Positions 7,543-16,518 of a stretch of 64,000 bases of DNA are shown one piece after another. Numbering within the stretch: position 1 is the first letter of the stretch; the number at the start of each line of letters is the position of its first letter. The position numbers and the translations under genes were made by a program. Location of the stretch: positions 1 through 64,000 of the forward strand of contig NZ_JACHBY010000009.1 of NCBI RefSeq assembly GCF_014200495.1, in the 5' to 3' direction. The notes under the pieces are model-generated. The model was given only the letters and a program-made list of their open reading frames with translations. It was not told the DNA's origin and ran no database searches. Source of the DNA: Mucilaginibacter geliditolerans. Lineage in GTDB: Bacteria > Bacteroidota > Bacteroidia > Sphingobacteriales > Sphingobacteriaceae.

Positions 7543-10500
7543 TTAGTTCAACACTGGATGCACATTGGTGATATTAAAAATATCAGCCATCAGATCATCA
7601 CTCGGGTTAATTTTAAGGCTTTTTGAAAACACCTCTACCGATATTGCCTCTTCCCTGTCCTTTACCAAAAAACGCAGGGTACAATTCTTAACCGGGTATT
7701 TCTCAATATTATCATTAACCGCCTGCTGAATATTATTTACCAGCTTTTCATTTAATGAGTTCAGGTCGATGCATACCGTTAATGATTTGGTGAGCTTATC
7801 CCGCATTTCTGATAGCAGGGCCATAGTTTGTATTCGCAGGTCCCAGTTATCTTTTTGCCTGAATTTTTCTTCTATTATTCCCTTCAGATGCAGGAAATAA
7901 CCATCAACCAACAGATAACGGAACTTCACATAATCCTCACCAAACAGCGCAAATTCGTATGATTCCTTATAATCTTCCAGTACAAACGTACCAAATGGCT
8001 TACCTGTCTTGGTCATTTTATGCTGAACGTTACCCACTAAACCGCCTATACGTATCTCACCTCTGCGGCGTAGTTCTGCAAACGCGTTCATGATCTCCTC
8101 ACCGCCTTCACCGCTCCTTGCTTTTTGCATATTTTTCAAGTCGCTGATGTCGGTATTGCAAAAACGCTCCATCTCCACCTTGTAATTATCCAAAGGGTGA
8201 CCGGTAAGATAAATACCGATAACATCACGCTCATATTTTAGCTTTTCTATCAAAGGCCACTCGTCAGACTCAGGCATGCTTGGTTCCGGAATATAGGATG
8301 CCACCGAACCACCAAATAATGATGACTGGTTACTGCTTTGCGTATTCTGATAATCATTGGCATATTTTATCAGGCGTTCAACACCTGTTAAAAGGCCATT
8401 TTCTGTCTTGGCAAAAAATTGGGAACGGTTTAAACCCATGCCATCAAAAGCACCGCCATACACCAGGTTTTCGTATGATTTGCGATTTACGCTGCGCGTG
8501 TTTGAGCGCTGCGCGAAATCGTATATGGTTGTAAACGGGCCACGTTCGTTGCGCTCTTCAATAATACTTTCAACTGCCTTATCACCCACACCTTTAACCC
8601 CGGTTAAACCGAAACGTACCTCGCCTTTTTTATTTACAGCGAATGCCATATCCGATTCATTTATATCCGGACCTAAAACGGGCACACCCATCCTGCGGCA
8701 TTCATCCATAAAGAAAGAGATCTTCTCCATGTTGTTCTGGTTGTTCAATACCGCCGCCATATACTCAGCCGGGTAATGCGCCTTTAAGTATGCTGTTTGA
8801 TAAGCCACAAAAGCATAACAGGTAGAGTGCGATTTATTGAACGCGTACTGGGCAAATGCTTTCCAGTCGTTCCAAACTTTGGTAAGCTTATCTTTAGGGT
8901 GACCTTTCTCGGTAGCGCCCGTCATGAACTGGGCCTCCATTTTATTTAGTACCTCAATCTGCTTTTTACCCATCGCCTTACGCAAAACATCGGCATCGCC
9001 TTTACTAAAGCCTGCCAGTTTTTGCGATAAAAGCATCACCTGTTCCTGATAAACGGTAATACCGTAGGTTTCGCCAAGGTATTCCTCCATATCAGGTAAA
9101 TCAAACGCGATGGGCTCGTAACCGTGCTTACGTTTAATAAATAGCGGTATATACTCTATCGGGCCCGGACGGTACAGTGCGTTCATGGCTATCAAATCCT
9201 CAAACTTATCCGGCTTCAGGTCGCGCAGGTACATTTGCATGCCATCACTTTCAAACTGGAAAGTACCGTTGGTATCACCACGCTGGTAAAGTTCAAAGGT
9301 TTCCTTATCATCAAGCGGGATATAATCTATATCTATAACAACGCCATGGTTTTGTTTGATGAGCCGCAACGCATCCTTTATAATGGTAAGGGTTTTCAGA
9401 CCCAGAAAGTCCATCTTGATAACACCTGCGTCTTCAATCACACGGCCGTCATACTGGGTAACCAGCAGGTCGGAGTCCTTGGCTACAGCAACCGGAACAA
9501 TGTCTGTAAGGTCATAAGGCGCGATGATAATACCCGCCGCGTGTACACCTGTATTACGGATAGAACCTTCCAGTTTTGCAGCCTCCCTAAGCACGGTTCC
9601 ACGGATGTCTTTCGCCTCATAAATACTTTTTAATTCGGGTACCTGGTCTATCGCGCCCTGTAAGGTGATGCCTAAAGTATCAGGCACCAGTTTCTTCATT
9701 AAGTTCACTTCCGATAGCGGCATATCCAGCACACGGCCCACATCCTGTATACTGGTACGTGCAGCCATGGAACCATAGGTAATGATTTGCGCTACCTGGT
9801 TCTTGCCGTATTTATCAACCACATAATCAATAACTTTCTGTCTGCCTGCATCGTCAAAGTCCGTATCAATATCGGGCATCGACTTACGGTCAGGGTTCAG
9901 GAACCTCTCGAACAGGAGATTATATTTAAGCGGATCGATATTAGTGATACCGATACAATAGGCTACCACCGAGCCCGCCGCCGAACCACGGCCCGGACCA
10001 ATAAATACGCCCATATCGCGGCCCGCTTTAATGAAGTCGGCAACGATCAAAAAGTACCCGGCAAAACCCATGGTACGGATGGTGAACAGCTCAAAGTTGA
10101 TGCGTTCCTCAGCCTCCGGCGATATATCTATATAACGATCCTTAGCACCTAAAAAGGTAAGGTGTTTCAGATATTCCCACTGGTTCAGCGTATCTGAGTC
10201 GGGGGTCATATCGCTGTGGATCTTAAACTCAGGCGGGATAACGAAGTTGGGCAGCAGAATATCACGCTTCAGTTTCAGCGTTTCTACCTTGTCAACAATC
10301 TCGTTGGTATTATCTAATGATTCAGGCAGATCATTGAACAGCTTGCCCATTTCTGCCTGGGTCTTAAAATAAAACTGGTCGTTCGGAAAACCAAAGCGAT
10401 AGCCCTTGCCACCTTCCTCATCGGTAGCAATTGGGGTGCTCTGCATATCGCCGGTATTCACACACAGTAAAATATCATGCGCGTTGGAGTCCTGCTGATC

Positions 10501-11133
10501 CACATAGTGCGAATCATTAGAGCAGATCACCTTTACATTATACTTTTTAGCGTATTTAAGCAACACGTTGTTAACGGTAATCTGCTCGGGGATATCATGG
10601 CGTTGTAACTCTATATAATAATCTTCACCAAACAGATCAAGCCACCATTTAAATTCCTGCTCGGCTTCTTCCTCACTTTTACGCAAAATCGCCTGCGGTA
10701 CACTTGCGCCAATACAGCAGGTAGTGGCAATCAAGCCCTTATGATATTTTAATATCAGCTCCTTATCAACACGGGGCCATTTGCTGTAAAGGCCTTCCAT
10801 GTAACCTAATGAACACAGTTTAACCAGGTTTTTATATCCTTCGGGATTCTTAGCGAGCAATAACTGGTGGTGCCTTACATCCTTTTTCTCCTTGGTGAAC
10901 TGCTTTTTGTGACGATCCTCAACCACATACAGCTCACAGCCAACTATCGGTTTTACATTATGCTTACCAGCCTCGGCAACAAATTTAAACGCGCCGAACA
11001 TATTCCCGTGGTCGGTAATGGCCAGGGCTTTCATACCATCAGCAGCTGCCTTTTTATATAGTTTACCTATATCGGCAGCGCCATCAAGTAACGAAAATTG
11101 TGTATGTACGTGTAAATGCGAAAAATCCGGCAT
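7543..11133 (-). CDS. dnaE: DNA polymerase III alpha subunit
   Basis: The replicative polymerase catalytic subunit, 1196 residues. The N-terminal PHP domain begins at once with FSHLHVHTQFSLLDGAADI. The C-family polymerase core has GPGRGSAAGS and the catalytic aspartates in PDIDTDF (D421, D423), followed by YRPGPIEYIPLFIKRKHG of the fingers region. A helix-hairpin-helix region (GLTGVKGVGDKAVESI) and a C-terminal OB fold (IRIGGLVGNVQHKMTKTGKP) complete the DnaE1 order. A longer reading frame would add 14 residues from 11175. The ATG at 11133 is preferred because the family starts at this point and because a promoter-like element at 11164-11171 lies inside the extension. Confidence 0.96.
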   Translation of the reverse strand: MPDFSHLHVHTQFSLLDGAADIGKLYKKAAADGMKALAITDHGNMFGAFKFVAEAGKHNVKPIVGCELYVVEDRHKKQFTKEKKDVRHHQLLLAKNPEGYKNLVKLCSLGYMEGLYSKWPRVDKELILKYHKGLIATTCCIGASVPQAILRKSEEEAEQEFKWWLDLFGEDYYIELQRHDIPEQITVNNVLLKYAKKYNVKVICSNDSHYVDQQDSNAHDILLCVNTGDMQSTPIATDEEGGKGYRFGFPNDQFYFKTQAEMGKLFNDLPESLDNTNEIVDKVETLKLKRDILLPNFVIPPEFKIHSDMTPDSDTLNQWEYLKHLTFLGAKDRYIDISPEAEERINFELFTIRTMGFAGYFLIVADFIKAGRDMGVFIGPGRGSAAGSVVAYCIGITNIDPLKYNLLFERFLNPDRKSMPDIDTDFDDAGRQKVIDYVVDKYGKNQVAQIITYGSMAARTSIQDVGRVLDMPLSEVNLMKKLVPDTLGITLQGAIDQVPELKSIYEAKDIRGTVLREAAKLEGSIRNTGVHAAGIIIAPYDLTDIVPVAVAKDSDLLVTQYDGRVIEDAGVIKMDFLGLKTLTIIKDALRLIKQNHGVVIDIDYIPLDDKETFELYQRGDTNGTFQFESDGMQMYLRDLKPDKFEDLIAMNALYRPGPIEYIPLFIKRKHGYEPIAFDLPDMEEYLGETYGITVYQEQVMLLSQKLAGFSKGDADVLRKAMGKKQIEVLNKMEAQFMTGATEKGHPKDKLTKVWNDWKAFAQYAFNKSHSTCYAFVAYQTAYLKAHYPAEYMAAVLNNQNNMEKISFFMDECRRMGVPVLGPDINESDMAFAVNKKGEVRFGLTGVKGVGDKAVESIIEERNERGPFTTIYDFAQRSNTRSVNRKSYENLVYGGAFDGMGLNRSQFFAKTENGLLTGVERLIKYANDYQNTQSSNQSSLFGGSVASYIPEPSMPESDEWPLIEKLKYERDVIGIYLTGHPLDNYKVEMERFCNTDISDLKNMQKARSGEGGEEIMNAFAELRRRGEIRIGGLVGNVQHKMTKTGKPFGTFVLEDYKESYEFALFGEDYVKFRYLLVDGYFLHLKGIIEEKFRQKDNWDLRIQTMALLSEMRDKLTKSLTVCIDLNSLNEKLVNNIQQAVNDNIEKYPVKNCTLRFLVKDREEAISVEVFSKSLKINPSDDLMADIFNITNVHPVLN

Positions 11134-11163
11134 AGCAATCCCTGTAAATTTTTTGGAGAAATA

Positions 11164-11171
11164 CAAAGTTA
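11164..11171 (-). promoter_or_regulatory. putative Bacteroidota -7 promoter element for dnaE
   Basis: TAACTTTG on the minus strand matches the TAnnTTTG -7 consensus. It would place the transcript start about 24 nt upstream of the dnaE ATG at 11133. No clear -33 TTTG was found at the expected distance, so support is partial. Confidence 0.4.
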
Positions 11172-11371
11172 TCAAAAAACAACTTGTAGTGTATATGTGT
11201 TGATAATTCAGTTTTAGCCATACATGCCTTTACCCCACATGAATTATTAGAAAAAATATTCCCTTAATTAGGAGGGACTTTGAAAATCAGACTCATTAAT
11301 GGCTGTATTTTTAGCACATAATTTGCATATATTTAATAGCATCAATCTTTACCCTTGAAAATCACAGAAAT

Positions 11372-14300
11372 TTGGCACGAATTGGACGCATAGTTTTAAA
11401 AACCATTCTTTGGATAATTGCGAGTGTCCTCCTCCTGGTGCTGCTTGTCATTATTTTAATACAAGTTCCTGCTGTGCAAAATTTTGCCAAAAACAAAGCC
11501 GTTACCTTTTTAGAAAATAAAATCCACACAAAAGTTAAAATAGGCCATATCAGTTTAGGCTTACCAAAATTGATAGTGCTTGAAGATGTTTATTTTGAGG
11601 ATCAGCACCGCGATACCCTTATAGCCGGTGAAAAATTAAAGGTGGATATCAGCATGCTAAAACTGCTGCGCAATGAGGTTGAAGTAAATGAGATTAACCT
11701 GGAGGGCATAACCGCCAACATCAGCCGGAATAAGGACAGCGTTTTTAATTTCGATTACATTACCAAAGCTTTTGCCGGCGAACAAAAGAAAGAACCCAAG
11801 CCAACGGACACCACTTCCTCCATGAAGTTTTCTGTTGATAAGATCATTCTCGACCGGATAAAGATCAGCTATAACGATAAGATAACAGGTAACGATATAA
11901 GCTTTAACCTGGGACACTTTGATACTCGCATAAAAGACTTCGATATGGATAAAATGAAATTTACCATACCAAAGATCACGCTCTCGGGCTTTAACGCGCG
12001 CATTATCCAAACAGCTGTACCACCATCAAAAACGCCAATTGATACGGCTACCAAGCCGCTTAATATGACGCTTAACCTCGGCACTATTGATATATCAAAG
12101 ATTAATGTCATCTACCGTACCGATACCATGGCCGCCAATGTAAACCTGGGCAGTTTGGTAGTGGAAATGAACAAAATAGACCTGAAAAACCAGAATGTAG
12201 GCATAAAATCTATTAGCCTGAATGATACCAAGGCAGGCATCACCTTTGCACAACCGGAAGCAGCCAAAAAAGTGGTTGTTAAAGAGATAAAAAAAATAAA
12301 CACGATGGCCAAACCGGCAAACAGCACCAAAGGCTGGTCGGCATCACTGGATAAGATCACGTTTGTAAACGATAACATCAAGTTTGATAATAACGCGCAA
12401 AAGCCCATAGCCAAAGGACTGGATTTCGCCCACATGGATATCCGCAACCTGAATGCTGATGCGCAAAACATTGTTTACAATCCCGATACCATTTCAGGCA
12501 AAATAAACTCCTTTACATTCAGCGAAAAAAGCGGGCTGGCCATCAAAAAGTTCCATACCACGTTCTTTTACGGGCCAAAAAACTCTTACCTGAACGACCT
12601 GTATGTGGAAACCCCGCAATCTGTCATTCAAAAGCAGTTACAGGTTAGCTACCCTTCCATCGCATCATTGAGCACTAACCTCGGGGCTTTATATGTTAAT
12701 GCTAATTTAGATGGCAGTCGCTTAGGGTTAAAAGATGTTTTATTGCTGATGCCAACCATGGCAACTATGGATCCATTTAAACATTCACCAAACGCGGTGT
12801 TCAGGATAAACGGCCGGGTAATTGGCAAGGTGAATGACCTGCGCATACCTAACCTGGAAGTGCGCGGATTAAGCAATACCCATATACTGGCATCGGCAAC
12901 CATGCGTGGTTTGCCCGACGTAAATAAAGCTTACTTCGATCTCACTATAAAAGATTTCAATACCAGCAGCGCCGATATTAATAAACTGGTATCGCCCGGC
13001 ATGATACCTGCCAGTGTAAGCATCCCCCAAAACCTGAACCTGAAAGGCACCTTTAAAGGCGGTATAAAAACCTTTAACACCAAAATGACCCTGCGCTCCA
13101 GCTATGGCGCGGCTGACCTTACTGCCAACATGAAGAATGGCAACAACAAAAAAATTGCTGCCTATTCGGCCAATATAAAAGTAAACGACCTTGACGTTGG
13201 CGCGCTCAGTAAGCAACCGCAAATGGCGGGTAAAGTAACTCTTGCAGCAAATATTAAAGGCACAGGCCTCGATCCTAAAACAGCCAGCCTGCAGTTCAGC
13301 GGCGATGTGGTTTCGGCTTATGTTAAGGGTTACACCTACAAAAATTTAAAATTGAGTGGCACCTCGCACAATGGCAATTACACCGCAAAAATGCTGATGA
13401 AGGACCCAAACATCAGTTTCGATCTGGATGCTAAAGTCAATATGAACAAAAAATATCCATCAGTAAATGCTACTTTACTGGTGGATAGCATCAACCTTAA
13501 AAACCTGAATTTTACCAAGGATGAAATGCGTTTTCACGGTAAGATAGTAGCTGATGTACCCACTGCCGATCCTAATTATTTAAATGCCAATATTGAAGCT
13601 ACCGACCTGCTGATCGTAAATAAGGCCCAGCGCATAAAAGTAGACTCCGTAAACCTTATTTCTACCGCTAATGCCGATAGCAGCACGCTCAGATTTAAAA
13701 CGCAAATGTTGTATGCACATCTTAATGGCAAATACAAACTCCCTGAAATTGGTACTGCCCTGCAGGATGTAATTGATAAATATTACAATACTTCTGCAGC
13801 CAGCGGCAAAACAAAAGTTAAGTATTCGCCGGAGAATTTTGTGTTTGATATTCATGTTGCCAAAACCCCGCTGATGGTGCAGTTCCTGCCCGACCTAAAA
13901 GAGTTAACCCCTATACTTATTAACGGGCATTTTAACAGTGAAACCGGCGACCTGGCCCTGAATGGCGCATTAACAAAAATGGTATATGGCACCAATAATG
14001 TCAGCAATTTAAAAATAGCTATCAACACCGGTAACAATGCGCTCAATTACAGTTTTACTGTTGATGATATAAAGATGGGATCATCGTTTGATCTGCTGTA
14101 TACTGCCATCACGGGCAATGCACAAAACAACAAACTTAATATTGATGCGCAAATACATGACGCTGCCAAAAAACAACGGTTCCACCTTGCCGGGGTTTTG
14201 AGCGCGCTGCAAAACGAATACCAGTTCAGCTTTCTGCCAAATGGCCTGATGCTGGATTATGAACCATGGACAGTTGGTACAGATAACTTTATTGAATTTG

Positions 14301-16513
14301 GCGGCAAAGGCATACTGGCCAAAAATTTCAGTCTTAGTAATAATAACCAGGAGCTTAGCATAAACAGCGATACGCAGGAAATGAACGCGCCGCTTACAGT
14401 TAACTTCAAGAATTTCCATATTGAAACGCTCACACGCATAGCCCGGCAGGATTCATTACAGGTTGGCGGTGTAATTAATGGCGATGCCAAGATCAGTAAT
14501 TTTCAAACCTCACCCTTATTTACATCAGCCTTAAACATAAATGATTTTAATTTTAAGGGCGATACTGTAGGCAACATAGCTATTAAAGTAAATAACCAGG
14601 CTACCGATGCATACGCCGCCAATGTGAGTATCACCGGCAAAGGCAATCAAGTTGATCTGGATGGGGTTTATTACACCAAACCGGATAGCCGCTTTGATCT
14701 TAATCTGAATATTGTTTCGCTAAACATGAAGAGTATTGAAGCTTTCAGCTTTGGTAACCTGAGAAATACCAGCGGCAATATTACCGGTAAAATGAAAATA
14801 TCGGGCACCCCAACGGCCCCTATTGTAAGGGGCGATGTAACCTTTAACAAGGTTGGCTTTAACGTGGCCATGCTAAATTCGTACTTCAGTATGCCAAATG
14901 AAAGCATCACTTTTAACAATGATGGCATACTGTTCAATGATTTTACTTTGGTTGATTCAACCGGAAATAAGGCTGTTGTTACGGGTAATATCTACACAAA
15001 AACATATACCGATTTCTCTTTCGCGCTTAATATCAAAATGGACAACTTTAGGGCTGTTAACTCCACCCAGGCTGATAATAAACTGTTTTATGGTAAGCTA
15101 TACCTGAACAGTAATATTAAAATTGGCGGCAATATGGATAAGCCCATTGTTGATGCAACCATAACCGTTAACGATAAAACGGATATGACCTTTGTATTGC
15201 CTGAGGATGACCCCAGTATTGAAGACAGACAGGGAGTTGTGGAGGTTATAAATGAAAACGCGCCAAAGATGGATTCTATACTCATGGCGAAAGAGCTGGA
15301 TTCACTTAAAAAAACAGGGCTTAGAGGCCTGGATGTAAATGCCACCATCAATGTTAGTAAAGCTGCTAATTTTACTATAGTGATTGATGAGCGCAACGGT
15401 GATGTGGTACAAATAAAAGGCGAGGCTCATTTAAATGGCGGTATTGACCCAAGTGGTAAAATAAGCCTCACCGGTACCTATACTGTTGAACAGGGTTCAT
15501 ACAATCTTTCGTACGCTACTGTAAAACGCAAATTCCTGTTTAAAAGGGGAAGTACCATAACCTGGACAGGCGACCCTACCAGCGCTGATATTAATCTTAC
15601 GGCTATTTACGTGGCAAACGTGCCTCCTATTGACCTGGTGAGCCAGCAGTTGGGCGGCGACCAGACCACTACTACCATGTACAAGCAAAAGCTGCCGTTT
15701 AATGTCAACCTGAATTTAAAGAACCAATTACTAAAGCCTGATATCAGCTTTGATATTGTACTTCCTGATAGCAGCTACACTGTATCGCCGGATGTAATAC
15801 AAACCGTTAATACCAGGCTATCGCAAATACGCCAGGACCCTAATGAAATGAATAAACAGGTATTGGGCGTATTGGTACTTGGGCACTTTATTGGTGATAA
15901 TCCACTGCAAAGCCAGGGTGGCAACACAGGCATTAATGGCGCTATCCGCAACAGCGTAAGCAGTTTATTATCCGATCAGTTGAACAGACTGGCAGGTAAC
16001 CTGATAGGTGGTATCCAGCTAAGCTTTGATCTAACGTCGGGTGCTGATTATTCAACAGGTACGCAGCAAAACCGTACAGACCTTAATGTTGGTTTATCAA
16101 AACAATTTTTAAATGACCGCATTACAGTTACAGTAGGCAATAACTTTAACCTGGAGGGGCAAAACCAGCCGGGACAAAAAACTACCGATCTGGCAGGTAA
16201 CGTTCAAGTAAACTATAAAATCACACAAGATGGCCGGTATATGGTACGCGTGTACAGGCGTGATGAATTTATAGTTATTGAGGGGCAGGTAGTTGAAACA
16301 GGTGTGGGCTTTACCATAACCTACGAGTACAACCACTTTAAGGAACTATTCAGAAAAAAATCAAAACAGGATAAGGCATTAGAAAAAGATTATAAGGAAA
16401 AACAGAAAGAGCAGGATAAACAAAAGAAAGAGGCTGATAAAGCACATGACCAGCAAGTAGATAATACACAACCGGCAGACCAGCCCGCACAAACAAAACA
16501 AATATCCAACTAA
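11372..16513 (+). CDS. tamB: translocation/assembly module TamB-like protein
   Basis: A 1713-residue envelope-spanning protein of the TamB/AsmA-like superfamily. These proteins bridge the inner membrane and outer membrane and move lipids and/or help insert outer membrane proteins. A single N-terminal membrane anchor (about residues 12-33, LWIIASVLLLVLLVIILIQV) is followed by very long beta-rich, repetitive sequence and the C-terminal DUF490-type domain (GEAHLNGGIDPSGKISLTGT ... GSYNLSYATVKRKFLF). A Lys/Gln-rich tail ends the protein. The only start in frame before the anchor is TTG at 11372; no upstream ATG exists. The TamA-like gene begins 5 nt after its stop, so the two form an operon. Confidence 0.9.
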   Translation: MARIGRIVLKTILWIIASVLLLVLLVIILIQVPAVQNFAKNKAVTFLENKIHTKVKIGHISLGLPKLIVLEDVYFEDQHRDTLIAGEKLKVDISMLKLLRNEVEVNEINLEGITANISRNKDSVFNFDYITKAFAGEQKKEPKPTDTTSSMKFSVDKIILDRIKISYNDKITGNDISFNLGHFDTRIKDFDMDKMKFTIPKITLSGFNARIIQTAVPPSKTPIDTATKPLNMTLNLGTIDISKINVIYRTDTMAANVNLGSLVVEMNKIDLKNQNVGIKSISLNDTKAGITFAQPEAAKKVVVKEIKKINTMAKPANSTKGWSASLDKITFVNDNIKFDNNAQKPIAKGLDFAHMDIRNLNADAQNIVYNPDTISGKINSFTFSEKSGLAIKKFHTTFFYGPKNSYLNDLYVETPQSVIQKQLQVSYPSIASLSTNLGALYVNANLDGSRLGLKDVLLLMPTMATMDPFKHSPNAVFRINGRVIGKVNDLRIPNLEVRGLSNTHILASATMRGLPDVNKAYFDLTIKDFNTSSADINKLVSPGMIPASVSIPQNLNLKGTFKGGIKTFNTKMTLRSSYGAADLTANMKNGNNKKIAAYSANIKVNDLDVGALSKQPQMAGKVTLAANIKGTGLDPKTASLQFSGDVVSAYVKGYTYKNLKLSGTSHNGNYTAKMLMKDPNISFDLDAKVNMNKKYPSVNATLLVDSINLKNLNFTKDEMRFHGKIVADVPTADPNYLNANIEATDLLIVNKAQRIKVDSVNLISTANADSSTLRFKTQMLYAHLNGKYKLPEIGTALQDVIDKYYNTSAASGKTKVKYSPENFVFDIHVAKTPLMVQFLPDLKELTPILINGHFNSETGDLALNGALTKMVYGTNNVSNLKIAINTGNNALNYSFTVDDIKMGSSFDLLYTAITGNAQNNKLNIDAQIHDAAKKQRFHLAGVLSALQNEYQFSFLPNGLMLDYEPWTVGTDNFIEFGGKGILAKNFSLSNNNQELSINSDTQEMNAPLTVNFKNFHIETLTRIARQDSLQVGGVINGDAKISNFQTSPLFTSALNINDFNFKGDTVGNIAIKVNNQATDAYAANVSITGKGNQVDLDGVYYTKPDSRFDLNLNIVSLNMKSIEAFSFGNLRNTSGNITGKMKISGTPTAPIVRGDVTFNKVGFNVAMLNSYFSMPNESITFNNDGILFNDFTLVDSTGNKAVVTGNIYTKTYTDFSFALNIKMDNFRAVNSTQADNKLFYGKLYLNSNIKIGGNMDKPIVDATITVNDKTDMTFVLPEDDPSIEDRQGVVEVINENAPKMDSILMAKELDSLKKTGLRGLDVNATINVSKAANFTIVIDERNGDVVQIKGEAHLNGGIDPSGKISLTGTYTVEQGSYNLSYATVKRKFLFKRGSTITWTGDPTSADINLTAIYVANVPPIDLVSQQLGGDQTTTTMYKQKLPFNVNLNLKNQLLKPDISFDIVLPDSSYTVSPDVIQTVNTRLSQIRQDPNEMNKQVLGVLVLGHFIGDNPLQSQGGNTGINGAIRNSVSSLLSDQLNRLAGNLIGGIQLSFDLTSGADYSTGTQQNRTDLNVGLSKQFLNDRITVTVGNNFNLEGQNQPGQKTTDLAGNVQVNYKITQDGRYMVRVYRRDEFIVIEGQVVETGVGFTITYEYNHFKELFRKKSKQDKALEKDYKEKQKEQDKQKKEADKAHDQQVDNTQPADQPAQTKQISN

Positions 16514-16518
16514 CGCAT

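Noticed and set aside
8280..10152. Open frames antisense to dnaE
   Set aside because: They overlap conserved polymerase motifs in the opposite strand and have no protein-like features.
11134..11175. 14-residue N-terminal extension of DnaE
   Set aside because: The family starts at MPDFSHLHVH-type sequence and a -7-like element lies inside the extension.
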